Source of the DNA: Noviluteimonas sp052115395
Lineage (GTDB): Bacteria; Pseudomonadota; Gammaproteobacteria; Xanthomonadales; Xanthomonadaceae
NCBI GenBank assembly: GCA_052115395.1
Contig: JBFRGO010000005.1
Strand: one strand, 5' to 3'
Length of the DNA stretch: 64,000 nucleotides
This document shows, in pieces, positions 24,159-32,335 of the stretch. The position numbers and the translations under genes are program-made. Each line of letters begins with the position of its first letter. Position 1 is the first letter of the stretch. The notes beneath the pieces are model-generated. The model saw nothing but the letters and a program-made list of their open reading frames with translations. It ran no database searches and was not told where the DNA came from.

Positions 24159-24545
24159 TCAGGGATCCTCTGGCACGCGGTCACTGGTCAGGAAATCCGA
24201 AACCCTCTCCAAAAGGGCCAGCAACTCTGGCGCCCGCACCGAGTAATCGAAAAAGAACGCCGTGCGAATCTCCAAGTCCGACGTCGCTCCCAGGATCGAG
24301 GCGAACACCGCCGCCGCCGCCGGTTCTTCGATGACGCGACATCCTTCGGTAATGCGCTCGGCCAGTCGGCGCACCGCTTTCCAATTTGCGACGGCTGCGG
24401 CGTGCTCCAGCGCAATGACGTCGATTACCGTGACCCTGAGATACACCTTCAGCACGCGCACGAGTCGGTCGTGTTCGTGTCCCACGCGCAGCGACAGCAA
24501 TGCAAAAGGGTCAGGATCGGTGCCCGGGTCGGCGACCTCGGGCAT
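24159..24545 (-). CDS. Small helical protein resembling an Hpt domain without the phospho-histidine
   Basis: A 128-residue, all-alpha protein. The stretch LVRVLKVYLRVTVIDVIALEHAAAVANWKAVRRLAERITEGCRVI has the spacing of histidine phosphotransfer (Hpt) helices, but where HxLKG is expected the sequence reads about RLAERITEGC, with no histidine. A second helix pair (SVRAPELLALLERVSDFL) closes the bundle. ATG 24545 is preferred over an in-frame codon at 24629 because GAGGA precedes it by five bases. It is on the opposite strand from the toxin cassette and on the same strand as hemE. If the resemblance is real it may be a decoy or regulator of a phosphorelay; otherwise it is simply uncharacterised. 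Confidence 0.6.
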   Translation of the reverse strand: MPEVADPGTDPDPFALLSLRVGHEHDRLVRVLKVYLRVTVIDVIALEHAAAVANWKAVRRLAERITEGCRVIEEPAAAAVFASILGATSDLEIRTAFFFDYSVRAPELLALLERVSDFLTSDRVPEDP

Positions 24546-24751
24546 CGCAGTCCTCGTGGGCGAAGGGGATGCGCCACGGTGATGGACCGCAGTGTTCGAA
24601 GAATGCACGTGTGGCAGACGTCGTCGCACGCCCCGAATTTATGCGCATTCGGGGTCGGCACCTACATTCCGCGTGGAGGACGAAGCGCTTCTTCAGCGAA
24701 GGTTTTCGCTTGCGCCCTGCGGACAATTCCGTCTGTCGCCCGAATGCGCCC

Positions 24752-25813
24752 TCAGCGCGCGCTGTGCTTGTGCACTTCGTCGACCAGTGCGCCCACGTGC
24801 TCGGGATTCATATCCGGCGACAACCCATGTCCGAGGTTGAACACGTGCCCTTCGCGCGACCCGCCGTTGCCCGCCTGATAGCTATCGAGCGCTTCGCGCA
24901 CCCGTGCACGCACGCTGTCGGGCGAGCCGTACAACATCGCCGGATCCAGGTTGCCCTGCAGCGCGACCTTGCCCTGCGTGCGGCGTGCGGCTTCGTCGAG
25001 TTCGATCAGCCAGTCCACGCCGACGCCTTCGGCGCCGCTGGCCGCGAGTTCTTCGAGATACGGCGCATTGCCCTTGCCGAACAGGATCAGCGGCGCGTCG
25101 CCGCGTTCGAGTTCGCGCGCGATGCGCGTCAGGTAAGGCAAGGAGAATTCGCGATACATCGACGGCGACAGCACGCCGCCCCACGTATCGAACACTTGCA
25201 GCGCCTGCGCGCCGGCTTCGCGTTGTGCGCGCAGGTAGCCGATCACCGCATCGGTGTTGATCGACAACAACGCGTGCATCGCCTTCGGATCGTCGAGCGC
25301 GAGGCGCTTGACCTTCGAGAAGTTGTCGCTGCCGCCGCCTTCGACCATGTAGCACGCGAGCGTCCACGGGCTGCCGGAGAAGCCGATCAGCGGAACGCGG
25401 CCGTCGAGTTCGCGACGGATCACCGACACCGCATCCATCACATAGCGCAGTTCGCTGCCCATGTCGGGGACGGCGAGCTTCGCGATGTCGGCCGCGGTGC
25501 GCACGGGGCGTTCGAATTTCGGGCCTTCGCCTTCGACGAAGTACAGGCCCAGGCCCATCGCGTCGGGCACGGTGAGGATGTCGGAGAACAGGATCGCGGC
25601 GTCGAGGTCGAAGCGCGCCAGCGGTTGCAGCGTGACTTCGCAGGCGAGGTCGGGGTTCTTCGCCATCGCCAGGAAGCTGCCGGCTTTCGCACGCGTGGCG
25701 CGGTATTCGGGCAGGTAGCGGCCGGCCTGGCGCATCAGCCACACGGGCGTGGCGTCGACGGGTTCGCGACGCAATGCGCGCAGGAAGCGATCGTTCTTCA
25801 GGGTGGGGGTCAC
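24752..25813 (-). CDS. hemE: Uroporphyrinogen decarboxylase
   Basis: Removes four carboxylates from uroporphyrinogen III to give coproporphyrinogen III in heme synthesis. The 353-residue length is standard. The N-terminal signature PVWLMRQAGRYLPEYR, the second signature GFSGSPWTLACYMVEGGGS, VFDTWGGVLSP and the C-terminal FNLGHGLSPDMNPEHVGALV are all present, including the catalytic Asp region after ILFSDI. It is cytoplasmic, with no cofactor. About 205 bases separate its stop from the Hpt-like gene start downstream; I see no clear terminator there. The WGR-domain gene lies 28 bases upstream on the same strand. Confidence 0.97.
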   Translation of the reverse strand: MTPTLKNDRFLRALRREPVDATPVWLMRQAGRYLPEYRATRAKAGSFLAMAKNPDLACEVTLQPLARFDLDAAILFSDILTVPDAMGLGLYFVEGEGPKFERPVRTAADIAKLAVPDMGSELRYVMDAVSVIRRELDGRVPLIGFSGSPWTLACYMVEGGGSDNFSKVKRLALDDPKAMHALLSINTDAVIGYLRAQREAGAQALQVFDTWGGVLSPSMYREFSLPYLTRIARELERGDAPLILFGKGNAPYLEELAASGAEGVGVDWLIELDEAARRTQGKVALQGNLDPAMLYGSPDSVRARVREALDSYQAGNGGSREGHVFNLGHGLSPDMNPEHVGALVDEVHKHSAR

Positions 25814-25841
25814 GCGGTGGTTCTCGCGGAAATGGGAAGGG

Positions 25842-26099
25842 TCAGGGGCGCGGTGCGTCGGCGCCCTGCACGAACATCAGTTGGAAGCCTTTCTTCAGTT
25901 GCAGGTCGCGGGCGTGTTCGAACGCGGCCAGCGCGGTGCCCTGGTCGAGGTATTGCTCGCGCCGCAGGGAACTGCGCCCGCCGATCTGCCCGGTTTCGCG
26001 CACGAGGGTCCAGCCACCGAGCAGGTCGGCTTCGAGTTGGAGCTGGACGAAGCGCGGAGCCTCGCGGCCGGTGGGCCGTTCTTGCAGGAGCAGGCGCAT
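25842..26099 (-). CDS. WGR-domain protein
   Basis: An 85-residue single-domain protein. RFVQLQLEADLLGGWTLVRETGQIGGR followed by a tail with YLDQGTALAAFEHARDLQLKKGF matches the WGR fold, named for a Trp-Gly-Arg motif, here visible as W...RETGQIGGR. In eukaryotic PARPs the domain binds nucleic acid; the function of small bacterial stand-alone versions is not known. It sits between pepQ (30 bases upstream) and hemE (28 bases downstream) on the same strand and may be co-transcribed with both. No signal peptide. Confidence 0.78.
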   Translation of the reverse strand: MRLLLQERPTGREAPRFVQLQLEADLLGGWTLVRETGQIGGRSSLRREQYLDQGTALAAFEHARDLQLKKGFQLMFVQGADAPRP

Positions 26100-26129
26100 G
26101 GGGTGGGGATTGTACTGCCCGACCGTGGC

Positions 26130-27449
26130 TCACCCCGCGAACGCTTCGCGCGTCAGATTGATCGGCGCATCGTCGGTGCACACCACGTCGTCTTCGATGC
26201 GGATGCCGCCGTAGGGGCGGAACGCATCCACGCGGCCCCAGTCGACGCTCGGGCCCAGGCCGCGATCCTTCAGCTGGTCGAGCAGCATGTCGATGAAGTA
26301 GATGCCGGGCTCGATGGTGACCACCATGCCCGGTGCGAGCGTGCGCGTCAGGCGCAGGTAGGGATGGCCGTCGGGCTTGGGCAGGGTGCCGCCGCGATCG
26401 CTCTGTGCGAAGCCGGCCACGTCGTGCACCTGCAAGCCGATGCCATGGCCGATGCCGTGCGGGAAGAAGGCCGAGGTCACGCCGGTTTCCACCGCGACTT
26501 CAGGAGACACCGTGATCAGGCCGAATTCCTTGAGGATGCTCGACAGGGACAAGTGCGCGTCCAGGTGCAGCTGCCGATAGTCGACGCCGTTGCGGACCTG
26601 GTCGCACATCACCAGCTGCGCGCGATCCACTGCATCGATCATCGCCTGGAATTCGTCGCCCGTATCGTGCGCATAGGTGCGCGTGATGTCGCACGCATAG
26701 CCGTCGTGGCTGGCGCCGGCGTCGATCAGGAAACTGCGCACGGGCTTGGGCGGCATGCGGTCGCGATCGGTGTAATGCAACACCGCGCCGTGTTCGTTCA
26801 GTGCGACGATGTTGCCGTACGGCAGGTCGTTCGCGTCCTGCCCGGCGGCCTGGCAATAGGCCAGGTGGATGCCGAACTCGCTCGCGCCGGCGCGGAACGC
26901 GCGTTCCGCGGCGCGATGCGCACGAACGCCGATGCGGCTGGCGGCGCGCATCTTTTCGATCTCGTACGGCGTCTTGAACGCGCGGTGGTATTCCAGGTAC
27001 GCGACGACGGGCTCGGGGTTGTTCGGCACGAAATCGCCGAGCGCACTCTGCGGTTCGCCGAGGATCGCGCAGCGCGCGGCGTCCTTCGGCAAATGCTGCA
27101 AGGCTTCTTCGGGCTTGCGGATGACGACGATGTCCATGTGCTCGACCCAGTCGCCCGACGGCGCGCTCGGCACCACGTGCCAATAGTCGAACGGCTGCAG
27201 GTAGATCACCTTCGGCCGCTGCCCGGGCTCGTACACCAGCCAGCTGTCGGGCACGCGCACCAGCGGCAGCCAGGCCTTGAACTGCGGATTCACCGCATAG
27301 GGATAGTCGCGGTCGTCGAAGAACTGGAAGTGCAGGCGTCCGCTCGGCACCACCAGCGCATCGAAGCCCCCGCGCTGCAACGCTTCATCCGCGCGCCGCT
27401 TCAGCGTGTCGAGGTGGTCGGCGTACAGGGTGGCGAGGTTGGCGGACAT
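26130..27449 (-). CDS. pepQ: Xaa-Pro dipeptidase
   Basis: A cytoplasmic manganese-dependent pita-bread-fold peptidase that cuts dipeptides ending in proline. The 439 residues equal the PepQ family size. The N-terminal creatinase-like domain (FQFFDDRDYPYAVNPQFKAW) precedes the catalytic domain. Metal ligands fall in LIDAGASHDGYACDITRTY (two Asp), FFPHGIGHGIGLQVHD (His), TIEPGIYF (Glu) and GIRIEDDV (Glu). ATG 27449 is chosen over a codon three residues upstream because PepQ begins near LATLYADHLDTL. The gene is divergent from higBA across a 99-base gap that contains the higBA promoter/operator. Confidence 0.95.
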   Translation of the reverse strand: MSANLATLYADHLDTLKRRADEALQRGGFDALVVPSGRLHFQFFDDRDYPYAVNPQFKAWLPLVRVPDSWLVYEPGQRPKVIYLQPFDYWHVVPSAPSGDWVEHMDIVVIRKPEEALQHLPKDAARCAILGEPQSALGDFVPNNPEPVVAYLEYHRAFKTPYEIEKMRAASRIGVRAHRAAERAFRAGASEFGIHLAYCQAAGQDANDLPYGNIVALNEHGAVLHYTDRDRMPPKPVRSFLIDAGASHDGYACDITRTYAHDTGDEFQAMIDAVDRAQLVMCDQVRNGVDYRQLHLDAHLSLSSILKEFGLITVSPEVAVETGVTSAFFPHGIGHGIGLQVHDVAGFAQSDRGGTLPKPDGHPYLRLTRTLAPGMVVTIEPGIYFIDMLLDQLKDRGLGPSVDWGRVDAFRPYGGIRIEDDVVCTDDAPINLTREAFAG

Positions 27450-27511
27450 GGCGAGCACGTTGGCGACGAGGGGGACGCCATTCTGGCCTGAACCGCAAAA
27501 AAGGGGGACCG

Positions 27512-27540
27512 TTGCGCCAGTCCCAAAATGGGACTAGGAT
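27512..27540 (+). promoter_or_regulatory. higBA promoter with palindromic operator
   Basis: TTGCGC (27512-27517) and TAGGAT (27535-27540) are 17 bases apart. The spacer is filled by the perfect palindrome AGTCCC-AAAAT-GGGACT (27519-27535). HigA antitoxin bound there would cover the promoter, the normal autoregulation in this family. The predicted transcript start near 27547 is only a couple of bases before the higB ATG at 27549, so the mRNA may be leaderless. Confidence 0.72.
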
Positions 27541-27548
27541 CCCCGGCA

Positions 27549-27851
27549 ATGAAGATCATCGCGGTAGGGACGCTGCGGACGTTCTGGGAAAGGCATCCGG
27601 AAACCGAGCAAGCACTGAAGGCGTGGTACGACGAGGCGAAGAGCGCCCAATGGCGCACGCCCGCGGACGTGAAGGCGCACTACCGCAATGCCAGCGTGCT
27701 TGGGAAAAACCGTGTCGTCTTCAACATCAAGGGCAACGACTACCGGCTGATCGTCGCCATCGCGTACAGGACGGGCGTAGTGTTCATCAAGTTCGTCGGC
27801 ACGCATGCGCAATACGACAACGTGGATGCAGCGACCGTGGAGCACGCATGA
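27549..27851 (+). CDS. higB: HigB-type mRNA interferase toxin
   Basis: A 100-residue toxin of the RelE-like HigB family that cleaves mRNA, usually on the ribosome. MKIIAVGTLRTFWERHPETEQALKAWY, then WRTPADVKAHYRNASVLGKNRVVFNIKGNDYRLI and FVGTHAQYD are hallmark blocks, with the basic/His residues expected for RNA cutting. ATG 27549 is chosen because it matches the family N-terminus and lies just after the promoter; an open frame seven codons upstream would start inside the operator. No Shine-Dalgarno is present, consistent with leaderless translation. The stop overlaps the higA start as ATGA. The toxin-first order is typical of HigBA. Confidence 0.92.
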   Translation: MKIIAVGTLRTFWERHPETEQALKAWYDEAKSAQWRTPADVKAHYRNASVLGKNRVVFNIKGNDYRLIVAIAYRTGVVFIKFVGTHAQYDNVDAATVEHA

Positions 27852-28207
27852 ACATCAACCCGATTCGCACCGAGCTGGATTACCGGGAGGCGCTCCGGGA
27901 AGTGTCGCGCCTGGTGGATCTCGACCCCGATATCGACAGCGACGATGGCGCTTACCTTGAAGTGCTTTCGATGCTGGTCGAGGCGTATGAGGCCAGGCAC
28001 TTCCCGATCGACGCGCCCAACCCCATCGATGCGATCCGTTTCCGGATGGAGCAGGGTGGATTGACCGCGAAGGACCTGGTGCCGAGCATCGGCCAGGTCA
28101 ACCGCGTCTATGAAGTCCTGAACGGCAAACGCAAGCTCACCGTCGCCATGATCCGCAACCTGCACAAGAATCTCGGCATTCCCGCCGAAAGCCTGATCGG
28201 CGCTTGA
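27848..28207 (+). CDS. higA: HigA-type antitoxin with helix-turn-helix
   Basis: A 119-residue antitoxin that neutralises HigB and represses the operon. The N-terminal half (IRTELDYREALREVSRLVDLDP..., then LVEAYEARHFPIDAPNPIDAIRFRMEQ) is the HigA/YddM pattern, and residues about 68-115 form an XRE-like helix-turn-helix (GLTAKDLVPSIGQVNRVYEVLNGKRKLTVAMIRNLHKNLGI). It overlaps higB by four bases and is followed four bases later by a strong terminator. Confidence 0.92.
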   Translation: MNINPIRTELDYREALREVSRLVDLDPDIDSDDGAYLEVLSMLVEAYEARHFPIDAPNPIDAIRFRMEQGGLTAKDLVPSIGQVNRVYEVLNGKRKLTVAMIRNLHKNLGIPAESLIGA

Positions 28208-28211
28208 ATCG

Positions 28212-28242
28212 AAAAGCCCCGCTCTCGCGGGGCTTTTTTTTC
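28212..28242. terminator. Bidirectional intrinsic terminator between higA and pilZ
   Basis: Stem AGCCCCGC (28215-28222) and GCGGGGCT (28227-28234) with a TCTC loop is followed by an eight-plus T run on the plus strand and preceded by AAAA, giving a shorter T run on the minus strand. It can end both higBA and the convergent pilZ transcript. Confidence 0.9.
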
Positions 28243-28246
28243 GTCG

Positions 28247-28597
28247 TTACTCGTACTGGCCGCCGGGCCCGTCGATCCATTCGCGCAATTGCTTCATGTG
28301 GTCGTCGGGCACCGTGATGAAGCGGAACCCGCTCCAGCGCTGGCCCGATGCGTGGGCGGCGTCCTGCCACAACAGGTGGGCGCCCACTTCGATCGGCGCC
28401 TCGCGGCCCTGCGGATCGTTGAGGTTGAAGCGGAACTGGTACAGCGCGTCTTCCTGCATCGCGGTGTTCGCCATCAACAGCATGCCGGTCTCCGACAGGT
28501 TGCCCAGGCGGCCGACGACCGCATCGACCATCGTGTCCACCACGATCACCGTGTCGGCGACCTTGCGTCGCTTGGCACGGCGGAATTCGTCGATCAT
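28247..28597 (-). CDS. PilZ-domain protein
   Basis: A 116-residue single-domain protein. RRAKRRKVADTVIVVDTMVDAVVGRLGNLSETGMLL matches the PilZ layout, in which an N-terminal Arg-rich motif and a (D/N)xSxxG motif bind cyclic di-GMP. Here NLSETG fits the second motif, and the RRAKRRKV region offers the arginines. Binding is therefore plausible. It overlaps the upstream DUF1631 gene by four bases (ATGA), and PilZ/DUF1631 pairs recur in related genomes, suggesting a joint function. A role in linking cyclic di-GMP to surface motility is inference. Confidence 0.88.
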   Translation of the reverse strand: MIDEFRRAKRRKVADTVIVVDTMVDAVVGRLGNLSETGMLLMANTAMQEDALYQFRFNLNDPQGREAPIEVGAHLLWQDAAHASGQRWSGFRFITVPDDHMKQLREWIDGPGGQYE

Positions 28598-31020
28598 GCC
28601 TCCTCCTGCTTGTCCTTGCCGCCGGCGAAACTGCGCAACGCACTCAGTGCCGCCTGCCACGCGCGATCCACGATGCGGCCCTTGTCGGCGGTGACGATGT
28701 AGGCCTGCCCGATCGCCATCATGCGCGCCAGGCTGTCGAGCGACTGTTCGGCCAGGCGCTGGCCGCGCTGGTTGACGAACAGGGCGTTGTCGGTGATCGG
28801 GCTGAACCAGGACAGGCGACGGCGCACGCGGTCGCCCTGCTGGTTGGAAACGAATTCGAACCACGTGCCGAAGGGCAGGGTGCGCAGGTGTTCGTACGCG
28901 GCCTGTTCGTCCGGATTGCGCGGCGCCATCTTCGGCTTCGGCGTCTCCGAGTCTTCGCCCAGGCGCGCGCGCGCCTTGAGCTTCATCGCAAGTTCGGTGC
29001 GCGAGGCCGGATCGTCTTCGTCTTCGGCGATGCCCGTCGTCAGGCGGCGCGCGATCGCCGCGGCTTCGTCGATGTGGTATCCGACCTGGACCAGGGAGCT
29101 TTCGATCTGCTGCGTCAGTTGCGGGTCGACTTCGCCCGTCGCCTTGCCGGTGGTGGCCGCGACGATGTGCTGCGTGGCTTCGAGCTGGCGTTGCCACTCT
29201 TCCGAATCCTCGCCATGCCGCAGCAGGCAGAGGGTGAGCACGTCGGCCCAGGCCTGGTTGAGCAGCGCGCGCACGAACTTCGGCAGGCGCTGGTCGCGCA
29301 CCGAAACTTCGATCACTTCGTTGGAACGACGCTTGGCGAGTTCGAGTTTTTCCTTGCCGCGCGCCGCTTCGACATGGCGGCGCTCGGTGACTTCGGCCTT
29401 GCGCGCGAGTTGTTGCAGGCTGGCCTGCAGTTCGCGGTTGGCGGTGTCGAACGCGGCCGGGTCTTCGCGGAAATTCTGGACGACATGTTCGACCGCGCCG
29501 CGCAGCGAATGCACCAGTTGCGGATCGACTTCCTCGTCGCCCAGCCACGTGGCGCCCGACTCGGCGACCGCGTTGAGCAACTGGCGCGCCGGATGTTGTT
29601 GGCGCACGAAGAACGCGCGGTCCTGCAAGGCCACGCGCAGCAGCGGCACCTGCAGGCGGCCGAGCAGGCCGACGGCGGGGGTGTCGCGCCGCACTTCGCG
29701 CTCGATCTGCGAATACAGCATGCCCAGCAGTTCGAACGCGTCGTTGTCTTCGCGCGAGAACGCCGCGCCCTTGCCGTGCACCTGGCGCGATTGCGCGAGC
29801 AGGGTCTGCTTGATGTCGAGCAGGCTGCGCGGGCTGCCGGTGGGCGAGGTGGCGGGCGAGGCGACGAACGAGTCGAGCGCGCGCAACAGGTCGGGCGTGG
29901 TGAGTTCCATGCGCGCACGTTCGGGGCGGCCCGGACGCAGCTTGCCGATCAGGTCGCGACGGCCGGACAGCAGTTGCTGCAACAGCGCATAGGCCTGGTC
30001 TTCGTCGTAACCGGTCTCTTCACCGTCGGCTTCGCCCATCCAGGCGGTGTGCGGACGCAATTGTTCGCGCGGGCCCATGACGCGGCCACGGCCGCCACCG
30101 ACGCGCGGCTGCGGGGGCGGGGCGGACTCGCCTTCGCCTTCGGATTCGGCCGGGGCCGCGCCGGTCGCACGCGGAGCCTCGGCGTCGCCGCCGAGTGCGA
30201 AGCTCCCCTCGCCGCCGCCACTACCGCCTCCACCCGCGTGCGGCGCGGGCGCGCCCTTCTCGCGGCGCGGCTGCGGCTTGGCGTTCTGCACGGTCGGCCG
30301 CAGGCGCAGCGGCACGTAGGCCAGGCTGGGGAGGATGCCGTCGCGCTCGAGCAGCGCGTTCATCGTCTCGGCCAGGTGCGAGTAATGCACCATCACGATG
30401 CGGTCGAAGGTGCGGAACAGCAGCAGCCGGGCCTCGAGCCCGAGCTGCAGCGCATTGGTGGCTTCGCGCAGGATGCGCCCCAGCATCTGCGGGCCCACTG
30501 CGAGCCGTTCGGCGTCGAAGGCCGGCGCGCCGGCGAGCACGCCGAAGCGCTGGCCGAGCAGGTGCAGCGGCAGGCTCGCGCGCGATTCGTGGCGCAGCGC
30601 GATATCGCGCAGCACCGATTCCTCGTCCATCGAGTCGTCGTCGACCAGGCTGAGGTTGCGGAACGAGGGCGGCTTGGCGCCGGTGCCGCCGATCTTCTGC
30701 GCGAGCTTGGGATCGCGGATCCCGGCCAGCGCGGCTTCCAGGCCGATCAGGTAACGCGGCACCAGGTCGGCCCGGTTCAGCCGCAGCGTGCGCAGGGTTT
30801 CCATGTGCCCGGCCTGGATGCCCGGATTGCGCGCGTGGTCGGCGAGCCGGAACAGTTGCTGTTCGGCCTCGTTGAGCATCTGCGACAGATGGCGGGCCAT
30901 CTCGTCGGAGACGAAGCTGAGGAGGTGCTCCATCACCCGGCGCACGCGGCGCGGCAGGTTGGCGGAGGCCAGGGTCGCCGGAGGCGTATGGGTGCCGGGC
31001 AGGTCGAACGAAACGGGCAT
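28594..31020 (-). CDS. DUF1631 family protein
   Basis: An 808-residue cytoplasmic protein without signal peptide or membrane helices. The N-terminal about 270 residues and the C-terminal about 430 residues are mainly helical, with long charged helices (such as around ELQASLQQLARKAEVTERRHVEAARGKEK in pieces). A Gly/Pro/Ala-rich linker lies near residues 265-330. The C-terminal block WADVLTLCLLRHGEDSEEWQ and GTWFEFVSNQQGDRVRRRLSWFSPITDNALFVNQRGQR is the recognisable DUF1631 part, the latter itself resembling a PilZ-like barrel. ATG 31020 is chosen because the family begins near MPVSFDL; upstream sequence is shadow. Coupling to pilZ (4-base overlap) suggests cyclic di-GMP signalling. Molecular function is unknown. 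Confidence 0.85.
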   Translation of the reverse strand: MPVSFDLPGTHTPPATLASANLPRRVRRVMEHLLSFVSDEMARHLSQMLNEAEQQLFRLADHARNPGIQAGHMETLRTLRLNRADLVPRYLIGLEAALAGIRDPKLAQKIGGTGAKPPSFRNLSLVDDDSMDEESVLRDIALRHESRASLPLHLLGQRFGVLAGAPAFDAERLAVGPQMLGRILREATNALQLGLEARLLLFRTFDRIVMVHYSHLAETMNALLERDGILPSLAYVPLRLRPTVQNAKPQPRREKGAPAPHAGGGGSGGGEGSFALGGDAEAPRATGAAPAESEGEGESAPPPQPRVGGGRGRVMGPREQLRPHTAWMGEADGEETGYDEDQAYALLQQLLSGRRDLIGKLRPGRPERARMELTTPDLLRALDSFVASPATSPTGSPRSLLDIKQTLLAQSRQVHGKGAAFSREDNDAFELLGMLYSQIEREVRRDTPAVGLLGRLQVPLLRVALQDRAFFVRQQHPARQLLNAVAESGATWLGDEEVDPQLVHSLRGAVEHVVQNFREDPAAFDTANRELQASLQQLARKAEVTERRHVEAARGKEKLELAKRRSNEVIEVSVRDQRLPKFVRALLNQAWADVLTLCLLRHGEDSEEWQRQLEATQHIVAATTGKATGEVDPQLTQQIESSLVQVGYHIDEAAAIARRLTTGIAEDEDDPASRTELAMKLKARARLGEDSETPKPKMAPRNPDEQAAYEHLRTLPFGTWFEFVSNQQGDRVRRRLSWFSPITDNALFVNQRGQRLAEQSLDSLARMMAIGQAYIVTADKGRIVDRAWQAALSALRSFAGGKDKQEEA

Positions 31021-31157
31021 CGGTCGCTCGCGCGGAACGGTTGACGCTAGATAACACGCCATTGTGGCGCCCGCCACTCGCAAATGCGTTGCGCTGCCGC
31101 ATCCATGCCGCTTCACGGCGTGGATCGACGGGCAGGGTCGGGCACCGACCCGCTGCG

Positions 31158-32321
31158 TCAGTCGTCGGCGAGGAACAGTTCGATCACGTCGTTGGTGAAG
31201 CGCCGGCCCAGCTCGGTCGGGCGCACGTGACCGGCGGTGTCCACGGTGACCCAGCCCAGTTCGCGCGCCTGGTCCAGTTGCGGCGCGATGGCCGCGCGCG
31301 GCAACCCGGTGCGCGCCTCGAAGGCATCCAGCGCGAAGCCTTCATGCAGGCGCAGGGCATTGAGCATGTAGTCGAAGGGCAGGCGTTGCGTCGTGAGGGT
31401 TTCATCGCCGCCGATGCTCGCGGGCGTGCCGGCCTTCAACAGGTAGTCGGTGGGGTGCTTGACCTTCCAGCGGCGCAGCACCGATTGCGACGCGCCCTGC
31501 GTGAGCTTGCCGTGCGCACCGGCGCCGATGCCGAGGTAATCGCCGAAGCGCCAGTAATTGAGGTTGTGCGCCGACTGTCGCCCGGGCTGCGCGTAGGCCG
31601 AGACTTCGTACTGTTCGAAGCCCGCTTGCGCGATCCGCGCCTGGCAGGCCTCCTGGATGTCCCAGCTTTCGTCGAGATCGGGAATGCCCTGCGGCGGGCG
31701 CGCGGCGAACACGGTGTTGGGTTCGAGCGTGAGTTGGTAATGCGACAGGTGCGCCGGTTGCAGCGCGAGCGCGCGCTCGACGTCGTTCACCGCCATGTCG
31801 AGGGTTTGTCCGGGCAAGGCGTACATCAGGTCGAGATTGATGTTGTCGTAGCCCGCGTCCTGCGCCAGCTTCACCGCGCTGTCGGCTTCGCGACTGTCGT
31901 GGATGCGCCCCAGGCGTTGCAGGCACCCATCGTCGAAACTCTGGATGCCGAAGCTCAAACGGTTCACGCCCGCGGCGCGATAGCCTTCGAAACGCCCGTG
32001 TTCGGCGGTGCCCGGGTTGGTTTCCAGGGTGATTTCCAGCCCCGGCGCGAAGCGCAGGCGCGCGCTGGCCTGTTGCAGGAACGCATCGATCGCTTCGGGC
32101 GGGAACAACGACGGCGTGCCGCCGCCGAAGAACACCGAATGCACCACGCGTCCCCACGCGAGCGGCAGGTCCTGGTCGAGGTCGGCGATCAACGCATCGA
32201 CGTAGGCGCCGAAGGGGAGCACGCCGCGTTGTTCGTGCGAATTGAAATCGCAGTACGGACATTTGCGCACGCACCACGGCAGGTGGACGTAGAGCGACAG
32301 CGGGGGCGTGAGCAGGGACAT
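31158..32321 (-). CDS. hemW: HemW, radical SAM heme chaperone
   Basis: Once annotated as oxygen-independent coproporphyrinogen III oxidase, this family is now considered a heme chaperone. The 387-residue protein has the radical SAM motif CVRKCPYCDF (Cys x3 Cys x2 Cys), FGGGTPSLF, the LETNPGT strand and HNLNYW, the HNxxYW motif that distinguishes HemW from HemN. N-terminal length lacks the extra HemN arm. It follows rdgB by 19 bases to its start region on the same strand, in the common rph-rdgB-hemW cluster of Gammaproteobacteria. Confidence 0.93.
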   Translation of the reverse strand: MSLLTPPLSLYVHLPWCVRKCPYCDFNSHEQRGVLPFGAYVDALIADLDQDLPLAWGRVVHSVFFGGGTPSLFPPEAIDAFLQQASARLRFAPGLEITLETNPGTAEHGRFEGYRAAGVNRLSFGIQSFDDGCLQRLGRIHDSREADSAVKLAQDAGYDNINLDLMYALPGQTLDMAVNDVERALALQPAHLSHYQLTLEPNTVFAARPPQGIPDLDESWDIQEACQARIAQAGFEQYEVSAYAQPGRQSAHNLNYWRFGDYLGIGAGAHGKLTQGASQSVLRRWKVKHPTDYLLKAGTPASIGGDETLTTQRLPFDYMLNALRLHEGFALDAFEARTGLPRAAIAPQLDQARELGWVTVDTAGHVRPTELGRRFTNDVIELFLADD

Positions 32322-32335
32322 CGCGGTGCGAAGAC

